Shown: in pieces, positions 6,612-6,998 of the stretch
Layout of the letters: each line of letters starts with the position of its first letter
Numbering within the stretch: position 1 is the stretch's first letter
Assembly: GCA_002506015.1 (NCBI GenBank)
Contig: DAWR01000125.1
Span: 5,290-12,287 of the forward strand
DNA: 6,998 nucleotides
DNA from: Candidatus Methanogasteraceae archaeon UBA261
Lineage (GTDB): Archaea; Halobacteriota; Methanosarcinia; Methanosarcinales; Methanogasteraceae
Direction: 5' to 3'
The notes under the pieces: model-generated
Seen by the model: the letters and a program-made list of their open reading frames with translations, nothing else
What the model was told of the DNA's origin: nothing
Database searches by the model: none
Made by a program: the position numbers and the translations under genes

Positions 6612-6998
6612 CTGAAAGTAACCCCGCTCGCTTTCGACAGCTTCGGCGCCAGATCGATGGCGACCTTCGTCGAAACAGACGATCTCCGCATCTTGATTGA
6701 CCCAGGCGTGGCGCTCGGTCCGAGCAGATACAGGCTGCCCCCGCATCCGCTGGAAATAGGAAGGAACCTGGAACTGTGGGGGAGTATCAGGGATCATGCA
6801 GCCCACGCAGACGTTCTCGTGGTCTCGCACTACCATTACGATCATCACAACCCGGAAGAACCCATGCTGTATGGAGATAAAATTTTATACATAAAACATA
6901 TCCTGAAGAGCAGATAAACAAGAGCCAGACTAAAAGGGCATCGTATTTCCTGAAAAAGTTAAAAGACATCTCGAAATCCATAAAAACTGCGGATGGAA
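6612..6998 (+). CDS. UPF0282-like metallo-beta-lactamase-fold hydrolase, frameshifted and cut by window end
   Basis: From CTG at 6612 the frame reads KVTPLAFDSFGARSMATFVE, then LRILIDPGVALGP (25-37), LPPHPLEI (42-49) and the metal-binding SHYHYDHH (72-79), where H73, H75, D77 and H78 make the HxHxDH signature. This arrangement is characteristic of UPF0282 proteins (about 300 residues), whose substrate is unknown. The frame stops at 6915-6917 after 101 residues. From 6902 another frame reads PEEQINKSQTKRASYF and continues to the window end in the same basic, coding-like style. Removing two bases (one AT of CATATCC, about 6898-6901) would join the frames as KHPEEQ. So either the gene is broken or the sequence has an indel here. 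The first ATG, at 6657, would lose the conserved first 15 residues. Probably a cellular housekeeping neighbour, not part of the ATPase/helicase module. Confidence 0.7.

Noticed and set aside
6498..6848. 116-codon minus-strand frame across the gap and the UPF0282-like gene
   Set aside because: It is antisense to the HxHxDH-containing frame and shows no recognisable domain.

Overview
This window looks archaeal, most likely a euryarchaeon of a methane-cycling or related lineage. Three things suggest this: AT-rich TATA-like boxes at archaeal spacing upstream of two genes, a Shine-Dalgarno GAGGTGA that matches the archaeal 16S tail, and a UPF0282-type metallo-hydrolase, a family I associate mainly with archaea. 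No 16S or tRNA gene is present, so the lineage cannot be fixed.

Layout. (1) Positions 1-745, minus strand: the N-terminal 248 codons of an exported PQQ-type beta-propeller protein with a clear signal peptide and five N-glycosylation sequons. It runs off the left edge. (2) Positions 746-1339: a divergent intergenic region of about 590 bp. It holds the promoter of the propeller gene, a striking 72-bp palindrome built from six 10-bp units (1046-1117), a short coding-like stretch of doubtful status, and a candidate promoter for the rightward operon. (3) Positions 1340-6466, plus strand: a tightly packed four-gene operon. It encodes an unrecognised coiled-coil protein, a BrxC/BrxD-like (DUF2791-type) P-loop ATPase, a second ATPase of the same group with an N-terminal SH3/Tudor-like barrel, and a compact Lhr-type superfamily 2 helicase. 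A 41-codon ORF overlaps the helicase stop as GTGA. (4) Positions 6598-6998, plus strand: a UPF0282-like metallo-beta-lactamase-fold gene with a strong ribosome site, an apparent CTG start and an apparent frameshift. It runs off the right edge.

The operon is the main interest. BrxD-like ATPase plus Lhr-like helicase is a pairing known from BREX types 2 and 6, and ATPase plus helicase also occurs with a TerB-domain protein in Shango-like anti-phage systems. Here no TerB, PglX methyltransferase or PglZ phosphatase is encoded. The partner slot is taken by a 292-residue protein I cannot assign. All four main genes overlap or sit 3 bp apart, so they are probably translated together and act as one complex. 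My inference is an archaeal BREX/Shango-related DNA-processing or antiviral module with a non-standard first component. The sequence alone does not prove a defence role.
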